Source of the DNA: Planctomycetota bacterium | GTDB lineage: Bacteria; Planctomycetota; UBA1135; GCA-002748355 | Direction: 5' to 3' | NCBI GenBank assembly: GCA_027021385.1 | Contig: JALUUL010000014.1 | Location: 1-64,000, forward strand | Length of the DNA stretch: 64,000 nucleotides | Part shown: positions 1-8,161 of the stretch, one piece after another | Position numbering within the stretch: position 1 is the first letter of the stretch | Layout of the letters: each line of letters opens with the position of its first letter | Notes under the pieces: model-generated | What the model saw: only the letters and a program-made list of their open reading frames with translations | Databases searched by the model: none | Told to the model about the DNA's origin: nothing | Program-made: the position numbers and the translations under genes

Positions 1-1
1 C

Positions 2-133
2 AGCGCCGTCGCGATCGAGATTTCAGAGGAGTGGGAGACTGGACGCATCTACCTCAGCATGGACACCGAACGAGGATTAACACCGCAACTGTTGCTCTGC
101 CGTTCCATTCAGAACGCATTCATTGGGGATTGA
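2..133 (+). mobile_element. C-terminal remnant of an IS256/mutator-type transposase, truncated by the window edge
   Basis: Frame-2 translation SAVAIEISEEWETGRIYLSMDTERGLTPQLLLCRSIQNAFIGD* matches the typical C-terminal pattern of IS256-family transposases (..EISEEWxTGxxYLxM..). Stop TGA at 131-133. No terminal inverted repeat recognised downstream. Confidence 0.5.
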
Positions 134-1817
134 ATGCTCCTCTGGGAACCGGCTTCGAAGCCCCCAGGGACTTGAAATAGAACCCGGAACCGATCAGGAG
201 ATTCCTGGCCGCCCCTCCATAGACATAATCGCCGCCAACGATCTTATGATAGATTTCTCCCGATGTGGGATAATCCCCAACGCTGGACTCTGGAACAACG
301 AAGTGATTATTCTTGAACACGACCCCCGGAACGGCGTTGCTTCCCGAGCCCATAGCGCCTACCGAGTTAAAGGCGCAATTGATAAAGAAAAGATTCTCAG
401 GTTCGAAACGGCTCGCTCCCTGGAAATCCCTTCGGAAAATCAGCTTTTGATCCAACAGGGAAACATTGGCAAAGAGTATATGGCTCTCCTTGGATGCGAG
501 CTGACTGAAGCCGCCTTTGGCATTCGGCTGGTCAAGATCCATGAAGACATTGACGAAAGCCATGTTCGAAAAGCTCGATGAAGTTTTGTCCAGAAAGATC
601 CCCTGGGCTCTCTTCGAGCGAAACGCCTTGAAGTTGTAGACGATGACATTTTCATGGGTTCCGAAATACTGAAACACATCGGTATGGTATTCGGGGATCG
701 CATCAGCATCCACTCTCCACGCTTCAGAGTTCAACACCAACTGCGAATTCTGATAGGCATCACTCGATATCTTGTCGACCTTGCAGTTTCGAACCAAGTC
801 GAAAGCGGTAAAGCCGTAGGCCATATCTTCCGCAATCGAGTTTGTCACATAGCTCTTCAGATCCGCATTTCGAACTGGATTCATATCAAAAGGCTGCTTG
901 CGGTACCGATACCCCAAAGGATTGTACCAGCGGACATCATCGAACCAGACATAATCCCCGATCTCCGGGTAATAACTCGATATCCGCTTGAAGTCGAACG
1001 TCACGCCGTTCCAACGCACCTTGTGAATCATCGGCCTAATGACATCGCTCTTGAGAGCGTTCCCGTATACAATGACCTTATCCCGGCTCAAGGAGGCGGA
1101 TCTCGTCACGGTAATCCACTTATCGTTCTTCCTCGACGAAGCCCTGCCCTTGATCGGGTACTCTCCCGGCTCGGTGATCACCACCGTTCCGCCATCCGCG
1201 ACGATTTCCAGTCCCTTATCCAGGGATTGAACCGGAAACTCCATGCTCCCCGGCCACTTGTCGTTCCCTTTCACCGAAACATAAATGGAAGAAGCGTTGA
1301 AGGTGGGTTTGGTGTAGTCGACGAATGCCCCCGTAAGGAGACGGGGAGCCCCTTTGTTCGGATAGACGATGGCCCGGACCTCAATTCGCTTGCTGACGGT
1401 GGGCTCCGGCTTCAGGGTAACCCAGTATTCAAAAACCTTCGTCCGCGGGTTCAGGGATGGATACTTCACCGCGACCCAGGGGGAACCATCCGCCGAGAAC
1501 TCGACCCGATCGATTCCGTATCCGGAAAACGCCACGACCCCTACTTCGAAGGGTCCTGAAACCTCCTGAAAGGGGACGAGGTCGAAACGGGCGATCGCCT
1601 TGGCCCTCTGTTCGAGAAGGGTCCCGTAAGCGGGAGGTTCGCGGGTTTCCCCGGTGAAGGCGTTCCCCGGGACCAGATCCACACCGCTGAATCCTCCGGG
1701 GACTCCGGTGTTCCCCGGTTGAGAAGGAGTCCCTCCCCCGCCGCAGGAGGCCAGGAGAAAGGAGAAGAGAAGAAGAGAGCGGCTCAAGAGATGAGGCTTC
1801 CAGGTTGTAGTACGCAT
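120..1817 (-). CDS. Secreted lipoprotein with probable right-handed parallel beta-helix domain
   Basis: ATG preceded by AAAGGAG; signal peptide with lipobox LLASCGGGG; C-terminal half rich in short beta-strand/Asn repeats (VYNFKAFRSKRAQGIFLDKTSSSFSNMAFVNV...). Confidence 0.75.
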   Translation of the reverse strand: MRTTTWKPHLLSRSLLLFSFLLASCGGGGTPSQPGNTGVPGGFSGVDLVPGNAFTGETREPPAYGTLLEQRAKAIARFDLVPFQEVSGPFEVGVVAFSGYGIDRVEFSADGSPWVAVKYPSLNPRTKVFEYWVTLKPEPTVSKRIEVRAIVYPNKGAPRLLTGAFVDYTKPTFNASSIYVSVKGNDKWPGSMEFPVQSLDKGLEIVADGGTVVITEPGEYPIKGRASSRKNDKWITVTRSASLSRDKVIVYGNALKSDVIRPMIHKVRWNGVTFDFKRISSYYPEIGDYVWFDDVRWYNPLGYRYRKQPFDMNPVRNADLKSYVTNSIAEDMAYGFTAFDLVRNCKVDKISSDAYQNSQLVLNSEAWRVDADAIPEYHTDVFQYFGTHENVIVYNFKAFRSKRAQGIFLDKTSSSFSNMAFVNVFMDLDQPNAKGGFSQLASKESHILFANVSLLDQKLIFRRDFQGASRFEPENLFFINCAFNSVGAMGSGSNAVPGVVFKNNHFVVPESSVGDYPTSGEIYHKIVGGDYVYGGAARNLLIGSGFYFKSLGASKPVPRGAFNPQ

Positions 1818-2176
1818 TGCAGCTCCTTTCCCTCAGATACGCTGCCAGTCTCTTCTTCGGCTCGAAGAAGGGCGTTCTTGATCAACAAGGCCTCATAAAG
1901 AACCATAAACCACAGACAAATAACAACTTAAGCAACCCCAAGCATTCCCGAATCGAGACGCTTCACCGGGGATTCCGACTCCGCTCGGACCTCGTTCCGG
2001 CGGGGGTGAAGCGACCCCGCAACTCGAGATCCTGAAAAAACCTTTTGAGACTGAAGTTCGAAAGATGGAGGACCGAGAGAGGATCCTCCGAATCCGAGAG
2101 CCGAACCATTGGAAAAACGCCACGATGGCAGGATTCCGCCGATGGGAACGAGGGGCGGAGGGGATCCCGGAAAGAT

Positions 2177-4234
2177 TCAGGCGAGGAGGCTTCGGGCGGC
2201 GGCGCGGATCCGGTCGTCGAAGCAGGGGAGGATCTCCGCCCGGGCGAGGCGGGTCGAGAGTTCGTCGGGGCGGAGGGCCGCCAGGACGGCATGCTCCCGT
2301 TCGTCGGGGGGCAGGAGGCGGAACCAGGGGCCGAAACCGAGGAGCCTGGAAAGGGCGGGGATCAGGTCCCGGGCGTGGATGCGGAGACGGTCGGGCTGGC
2401 TCAGGACCGAAGGCCAGTCCTGATGGCCCCTCCGTAGAAGCAGCCCGAAGGAGACGCCCTGGCCCGGGCGTGGCCGAACGGCCTCCCCGGCCGAGCGGTG
2501 CAGGAGAAAGCCGCGCAAGGTCCCGAGACCATGGAGGAAGATCGTATCGTCCTCCCCCTCGATCCTGTGGACGGCGGCGGGATTGAGCCCCATCCAGGCG
2601 AGGAGGTCCTGGGCCAGGGCGAGAGGCACCGGAGGGGCCGGGCGTGCCTTGAATCGACTCATTCCCCCTCCGCCATGCGCGCCTCCGGCGAGAAGCCGGC
2701 CGTCCCCGGAACGCTTCAGGAAACGGGCCTTCCCGCCGAGAAGGACGGCCTCGGGCTCCCCCCTCGTTTCCGGTCCGTCCAGGACCCCGGGGGACACGGT
2801 CCCGAGCCTCCTTCCGGTCAGCTCCTCGAGCACCTCGACCTCGGCCTCCCCCGAGAGGTTCGAGTGCAGGTTTCCTCTCCGGAAACGCTCCTCGAGTTCC
2901 TCGGTCGCGAGGTAGTGACCGGGGGCCAGCCGCCGGAACCACCTCCCTGCATGGGCGAGGGCCTCCTCGAGGCGGACCTCGGTCCAGTAGGACCGCTGCC
3001 AGGAGGGGAGGCGCTCGAGGAGATGGGCCGGAGAGATCGCCTTCGCGGGATTCTGGAACAGGAGGCTCGCGGCCTGCTGGAGAGCGGTCCCCGGATCGTA
3101 GACCGGCGGATCGGTCAGGAGCCTCTTCGAGGAGGCCGCCTTCTTCAGGTGGCGGAAGCGCAACCGCTCTCCCGGCGAGCGGGCGAGCGCCAGGAACTCG
3201 ACGCCCCCCTTCCGCCGTCCCGCGCGACCGACGCGCTGCAGGAGACTGGGGACATCGGGGGGCACCCCGAAGAGCACGACCCGGTCGACATGGCCGATGT
3301 CGAGGCCCAGTTCGAGGGTCGAGGTCGCGAAACAGACCGCGATCCTCGCATGATCGAAAGCCCGCTCGACCCGTTCCCTCTCCTCCCGGGAAAGGCTTCC
3401 GTGGTGCGCGAAGGCGGCCGTCCCGAAGGGGGGCCTCCCCTTGCACCGTTCCACGGCCCATTCGACCTCGGCCCTGGCGTTGCAGAAGACGAGGACCTTG
3501 GAGGCGCCGTGTTCCAGGAGGGAAGAGAGGAGGGGACCGGGGTCCCGTCCGAAGGGACAGTCCGCGATCCTCGCGCGCATCGGCCGGCGCATGGGGTCCT
3601 CGAGCACCCGGGCGGAACCCGCATAGCGCGCGGCCATCTCCTCGGGCCGGTCGACGGTCGCCCCCAGCATCAGGATCTGGGGTTCTACGCCCCGGGTCGC
3701 CGCGACCCGGCGCAGTCTCTCGCAGAGGACGGCGCATTGATCGCCTCGGGGACGGCCGTCGAGGGCGTGGAGTTCATCGAGAACGACGGCCCTGACCGGA
3801 AGCAGTCGTTTCGCCGCCCGGCTCAGGAGCGAATCCAGGGATTCTGGGGTCGTGATCAGGCACTGCGGCATCTCCCGGCCCGGGTCGGGATGGTCCGCCG
3901 TCTTGCGCCCGAGACTCAGGCCAAGACGGGCGAAGGGTTCCCGCAGGCGCCGGTGGAGGTCGTTGACGAGGGCCCGGGTCGGGACGAGATAGAGGATCGC
4001 AGGTCCTTCGACGAAGCGCCCGTCCTCGTCGAGGATGCGCTGCAGCAGGGGGGCCAGGACGGCCTCGGTCTTGCCGCCAGCGGTGGGCGCGATGAGCAGC
4101 ACGTGTTCACCGGCGAGGATCGGCGCGACCGCCAGGGCCTGGATCGGAAGGAGCCGCGGAAAGCGGGCGTAGAAGGCCTCGAAGGTCCGCGGGAGGCGGG
4201 CGCGCAGATCCGCGTGTTCCTCGGCCGGATTCAC
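2177..4234 (-). CDS. Lhr/BrxHI-like DExH-box helicase
   Basis: Motif I APTAGGKTEA, motif II VVLDELHAL, motif VI LLQRVGRAGRR; 685 aa. ATG overlaps the stop of the upstream ATPase gene by 4 nt (ATGA). Confidence 0.85.
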   Translation of the reverse strand: MNPAEEHADLRARLPRTFEAFYARFPRLLPIQALAVAPILAGEHVLLIAPTAGGKTEAVLAPLLQRILDEDGRFVEGPAILYLVPTRALVNDLHRRLREPFARLGLSLGRKTADHPDPGREMPQCLITTPESLDSLLSRAAKRLLPVRAVVLDELHALDGRPRGDQCAVLCERLRRVAATRGVEPQILMLGATVDRPEEMAARYAGSARVLEDPMRRPMRARIADCPFGRDPGPLLSSLLEHGASKVLVFCNARAEVEWAVERCKGRPPFGTAAFAHHGSLSREERERVERAFDHARIAVCFATSTLELGLDIGHVDRVVLFGVPPDVPSLLQRVGRAGRRKGGVEFLALARSPGERLRFRHLKKAASSKRLLTDPPVYDPGTALQQAASLLFQNPAKAISPAHLLERLPSWQRSYWTEVRLEEALAHAGRWFRRLAPGHYLATEELEERFRRGNLHSNLSGEAEVEVLEELTGRRLGTVSPGVLDGPETRGEPEAVLLGGKARFLKRSGDGRLLAGGAHGGGGMSRFKARPAPPVPLALAQDLLAWMGLNPAAVHRIEGEDDTIFLHGLGTLRGFLLHRSAGEAVRPRPGQGVSFGLLLRRGHQDWPSVLSQPDRLRIHARDLIPALSRLLGFGPWFRLLPPDEREHAVLAALRPDELSTRLARAEILPCFDDRIRAAARSLLA

Positions 4235-5679
4235 GGTCCGAAATCGACCGCGCTGTGGCGGCAGTGGTCGAGGAAATCGAGGACGCGGCGCGCGAAGCCG
4301 CGCGGACCGGCCGGAACTCCACGGCGGAGCCAGCGCTCGGCGCGCTCGTCGAGGGCCCGCAGGGCCGTGGGCTCCATCCCCGGAAACGCGCGCTTGTAGA
4401 GGGTCCGGAGCCGTCCGGCCAACTGGAGATACTCGCGCGGGCCGAAACTCCGCAGCTCGTGGACACGCTCCGCTCCCAGGACCGTCCGGAGAAAGCTCTC
4501 GCTCTCCGAGCCCGGGGTCGCCGCTAGCACGATGGCCAAGCGGGATTCCCTACCGAAGCGGGGGGGCAGGCGCCTGATGACCCCTCGTCCGCCTTCCCCG
4601 ATCCCGGAAAGGTCCAGGGCGGCCTCCCCCTCGGAGGGGAGGGAGGCGGCGAGCAGGACGCGGAAGACCTCGGTGGCCTTCGCCCGCTCCTCGGAGGCGA
4701 GACCTCCGAAGAGTTCGGTCTCGTCGAGGAGCACGCAGAGGCCTTCGTAGCCGCGGAGCCGGGCCAGATGTCCGAGCCCGGAAAGCAGGTACCCGTAGAC
4801 CCGGGCCAGGGTCCGGAAATCCGAGAGGGCGAGGACCCGGGCGCGGACATCGAGCATCCGGTGGAGATCGCGCTGCAGCTCCTGGTTGATCCCGGTCGCG
4901 CGCCCCTCGATCCAGTCCAGGAGACGGCTCTGGAGATCCGCCGGACGGGCGTCCTCGGGATGTTCCCGGAGGGCTTCGGCCAGGGCTTCCGCATAGCGGC
5001 GGGCCGGTTCGAGAAAGGCGTGCGCCTCTCCCCGGAAGTCGCGGAGAGGGTCGTCCCCGCCCCGCCCCGCCTCCCCGGAGAGGAGGGGCCAGAGCCCTTG
5101 TTCTCCGGCCTCGATCCTGTCCGGATAGACGAGGGATCGGGCAAGGGCGGCGTAGACCCGGCGGGGACGGTTCGGCGGGGCCTCCTGCGGATCCAGCCAG
5201 GCCCGCGCGACGATCCATCCCTCGTCCAGGGCCCAACGCTGGCAGAGTTCGAGCATGTGCGTCTTGCCCGAACCGTAGTCCCCGAGCAGGGCGAGGGCCC
5301 GGCCTCGCTCCCCGCCGCTCAGCAGCATGCGGAAGGCCGCGATCTCGTTCTCCCTCCCGACCGTGTAGGCCTCCAGCCCTTTCGAGGGCACGACGCCCAG
5401 CCGCAGGGCCTCGAGGATCTGCCGGTCGGGCTGGAACCGGGAATCCTCCTCTCCGCTCCGGGTCCGTCCCGTGGTCCTCCCGCGGCGCCCCCCCCCAAGG
5501 GTCCCCTCTTCATCCTCCACGAGCCGGAGAAGGTTCGCCGGAAGCCCCACGTCGAGACCGGGGAATCGATCGAAACGCACCCGGAGCACGAGCCCGCCCC
5601 GTTCCCGGGCGACGATGCTGCCCATGCCGTAGGTCGGATGCCGCACGCGGCGGGGACCCATCCCCTCCCCGCCGCTCAT
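4231..5679 (-). CDS. BrxD-like (DUF2791-type) P-loop ATPase
   Basis: Internal ATG giving MSGGEGMGPRRVRHPTYGMGSIV...; Walker A LLGDYGSGKTHMLELCQRWA, Walker B LCVLLDETELF; N-terminal 'GMGSIVARERGGLVLRVRFDR' segment; immediately upstream of the helicase. Confidence 0.75.
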   Translation of the reverse strand: MSGGEGMGPRRVRHPTYGMGSIVARERGGLVLRVRFDRFPGLDVGLPANLLRLVEDEEGTLGGGRRGRTTGRTRSGEEDSRFQPDRQILEALRLGVVPSKGLEAYTVGRENEIAAFRMLLSGGERGRALALLGDYGSGKTHMLELCQRWALDEGWIVARAWLDPQEAPPNRPRRVYAALARSLVYPDRIEAGEQGLWPLLSGEAGRGGDDPLRDFRGEAHAFLEPARRYAEALAEALREHPEDARPADLQSRLLDWIEGRATGINQELQRDLHRMLDVRARVLALSDFRTLARVYGYLLSGLGHLARLRGYEGLCVLLDETELFGGLASEERAKATEVFRVLLAASLPSEGEAALDLSGIGEGGRGVIRRLPPRFGRESRLAIVLAATPGSESESFLRTVLGAERVHELRSFGPREYLQLAGRLRTLYKRAFPGMEPTALRALDERAERWLRRGVPAGPRGFARRVLDFLDHCRHSAVDFGP

Positions 5680-5732
5680 CCCTCTCCTCCGGTCCCGGTG
5701 GAACGGAAACCCCCGGATCGTTTCCGCACGGA

Positions 5733-7148
5733 TCAGAACTCCTCGTCCAGGTCCACGTCCTCGAGGTTCAGACCCTCTCCGAGACGGAGAGGAGAGGCGT
5801 CCTCCCCATCTCCGCTCTCCGCGGGGTCCTCCCCGTCGCCCCCCCCTTCCTCCTCCGTGTCCACGTCCCGGAAGACCGGCGGCTCGGGGGCGGAAAGCAG
5901 GGAAGCCGTCGTGCCCGAGAGTTCCCGCAGGACCTCCTCGCCGAGAATCCGCTCGCCGTCCGCGACCTGCCCGTAGCAGAGATCGACCCAGGCCTTGACG
6001 AACAACCGGCGGTGGCTGACCTCGTAGTGGTGCCTCGTGACGATCGCCGCGAGGCGGGATGCGTTCTCCTTCTGCACCCGGGGATCGAGTTCCACCCCGC
6101 GCGCCGACTCGAAGACCTTCAGGATCCGGCCGGCGATCTCCTCGAGCAATTCCTTCGGGGGAAGGTCGAGATGCTCGAGATCGAGGACCGGGGACTGCGG
6201 GCTCCGTTCCGAGACGGGACTGACCGCGCTCAACCTCTGGTGCAAGGCGGGATAATCGGGAACGACGTTGCGCAGGAACTCCGGAGGCACCGCGTAGAGC
6301 ACCATGACCGAAGGAAAGCGCGCCTGCCCGCAGAGATCGATGATCTGACGCAGGTTGTCCATCAGCCGCTGGCTGCGGCTCGCCGTCAGGCTCATGACCC
6401 GATCGCCTTCGTCGAAGAGGATGACCGTGCCACGCAGCCCCAGGCGCGGGATGAGCTGCGTCATGGAACGCAGCATCGGAAAGGCGTTGCCCTCGTGGAT
6501 CCGGCTGTAGATCCCGAGCGCGCGGTGCTCGGAGCGGGGGACGTCCAGCCCGAGGAGCCAGGCCCCGAGGAGGTGGCGCGCCTCCTCGTCCCCGTCGGCG
6601 ACCGCTCTCATGTAGCGGTAGACCGCCTCCCGGAAGGCGGCGTCGGCGGCGGGGAGACGCCGCACCTCCTCCCGGAGCCAAAGCCGGGTTGCCTCCTCCC
6701 CCTGTGCCTCGATCCGGGCGAGGCAGAGATCTTCGAGAAGCGAGGGGAGTCCCTCGCGGGGAAGTCCATCCTCGTCCTCGGGGGGCGGAGCGAGCAATCG
6801 CGCGACTTCCCGATAGACGCTGAGACTCTTGTCGAAGGGGCATTCCCTGGCGGACAGCACGACGTCGGCGACCGCGTACCCCCTCTTCCAGGCTCGTTCG
6901 CGCACGCAGTACAGGAAGTGGGTCTTCCCGGCGCCGAAACCCGCCTGGACGATCCGGAAGGTCGCCCCCCCCGCGGGCAGCAGCCCCTCGAGATACTCCC
7001 GATCGAGGATGCGCAGGTAGGTTTCGTTGCCGACGTTGATCGCATCGAGATGACGATCCGGCGGCTTGCCGCTGGAACCGAGACTCTCGAGGATGCGCAT
7101 CGCCGCGGGCCGGCCGAGCTCGGCCCCCGTACCCTTCCCCCCACTCAT
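5733..7148 (-). CDS. BrxC/BrxD-like (BREX-type ATP-binding domain) P-loop ATPase
   Basis: MSGGKGTGAELGRPAAMRILESLGSSGKPPDRHLDAINVGNETYLRILDREYL...; Walker A QAGFGAGKTHFLYCVRERA, Walker B GTVILFDEGDRVMSL; 471 aa; ATGA overlap with the upstream gene. Confidence 0.75.
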   Translation of the reverse strand: MSGGKGTGAELGRPAAMRILESLGSSGKPPDRHLDAINVGNETYLRILDREYLEGLLPAGGATFRIVQAGFGAGKTHFLYCVRERAWKRGYAVADVVLSARECPFDKSLSVYREVARLLAPPPEDEDGLPREGLPSLLEDLCLARIEAQGEEATRLWLREEVRRLPAADAAFREAVYRYMRAVADGDEEARHLLGAWLLGLDVPRSEHRALGIYSRIHEGNAFPMLRSMTQLIPRLGLRGTVILFDEGDRVMSLTASRSQRLMDNLRQIIDLCGQARFPSVMVLYAVPPEFLRNVVPDYPALHQRLSAVSPVSERSPQSPVLDLEHLDLPPKELLEEIAGRILKVFESARGVELDPRVQKENASRLAAIVTRHHYEVSHRRLFVKAWVDLCYGQVADGERILGEEVLRELSGTTASLLSAPEPPVFRDVDTEEEGGGDGEDPAESGDGEDASPLRLGEGLNLEDVDLDEEF

Positions 7149-7996
7149 ACTTCCCCCTCCCGGACGAACCTGAGGCTCAGGTAGTACTGGCCCCCGCCCA
7201 TCCCCGCGCGCAGGAAGAGCACCCTCTTCCTGTCCCGGGCACTCCCTCCGGTCGCGGTCCCGAGTTCGAGTCTCCATCCCTCGAACGCGAGCCTCCCCTC
7301 CATCGCGAGGCGATCCAGCCAATACGCGAAGCGGGCGCGGTCGAGCGCCCCGCTCTCCCAGCCCTTCGGCCAGGCGCCCAGGAGACGCAGGGAGAGTTCG
7401 AGCTCCGCGGGCAGGTCGCCGAGTTCGACCCTTCCCGAGGGGTCCCCGCCCCGCCTTCCGAGGGCCGCCCCCCAGGAGGCGCGCAGCGCCCGGAACAAGG
7501 TCTCCGCGCCCGGCCAACCCCGCGCGAGGAAGGCGTTCGCTTCTCCGACGGCGCCGGGGAGACTCCGCGGCCGCAAGGGGACGCGGGCGACCTTCTCGCG
7601 ACCGTAGGCGATCTCCGCGACCCCCTTCTCGAACTCGAGCGTGAGGCTCAGGATCCCCGCCTCGAAGACCGGAGGGCGCTCCCCGGACTTCCGCAGTTCG
7701 ATCCCCGTCTCCAGGAAGGCCTCGTGGAGTTCGTCGAGGAGGGCCCTGCGCCATCCGGGCTCCAGGTCGCGGACCGAGGCGCGTGCCTCTTCCGCGAAGG
7801 CGAGGAGCTTCTCTGCTCCCTCGCCTCCACAGGCCTCGATGGCCTTCCAGGCCTTCCTCCGGATCCCCGGATCCTTCCAGGCCTCCGAATCCCCGAGAGC
7901 CTCGAGCGCCTTGCCCGCCCTCTCCAGGGCCTTTCCGAGGCGTCCGGCCTCATCCGCCAGCCGCCGCGCCTCGTTCGCCAGTTCCTCGGGTTCCAA
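7145..7996 (-). CDS. Hypothetical protein, first gene of the ATPase/helicase operon
   Basis: TTG start at 7996 with AAAGGA at 8003-8008 (6-nt spacing); the ORF track extends to a TTG at 8056. N-terminal helical ELANEARRLADEAGRLGKALERAGKALEAL, C-terminal ...FLRAGMGGGQYYLSLRFVREGEV. No family recognised. Confidence 0.7.
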   Translation of the reverse strand: MEPEELANEARRLADEAGRLGKALERAGKALEALGDSEAWKDPGIRRKAWKAIEACGGEGAEKLLAFAEEARASVRDLEPGWRRALLDELHEAFLETGIELRKSGERPPVFEAGILSLTLEFEKGVAEIAYGREKVARVPLRPRSLPGAVGEANAFLARGWPGAETLFRALRASWGAALGRRGGDPSGRVELGDLPAELELSLRLLGAWPKGWESGALDRARFAYWLDRLAMEGRLAFEGWRLELGTATGGSARDRKRVLFLRAGMGGGQYYLSLRFVREGEV

Positions 7997-8043
7997 TCGG
8001 GTTCCTTTCGTTTGGGGAATTCGATCGAGTATGGCTGCTGCAA

Positions 8044-8080
8044 GGGGAAGGTCCAAGCCGTACGGTACGGGCTCTTCCCC
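8044..8080. promoter_or_regulatory. Imperfect stem-loop in the divergent pgi / ATPase-operon intergenic region
   Basis: GGGGAAG(8044-8050)/CTTCCCC(8074-8080) outer stem; AGCCGTAC(8056-8063)/GTACGG(G)CT inner stem around the ccgtac-g-gtacgg inverted repeat. Confidence 0.45.
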
Positions 8081-8161
8081 GGAACGACCGCGGGCCGAGG
8101 CCGGTCCGCCCCCGGGAAGCCGGGGAACGGATCAGGGAAGCCGAATCCAGAGAGGACCTCC

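Noticed and set aside
2177-7996. Calling the cassette a complete BREX or Shango system
   Set aside because: No pglX, pglZ, brxL, brxA/B or recognisable TerB gene in the window; only the ATPase and helicase modules are supported.
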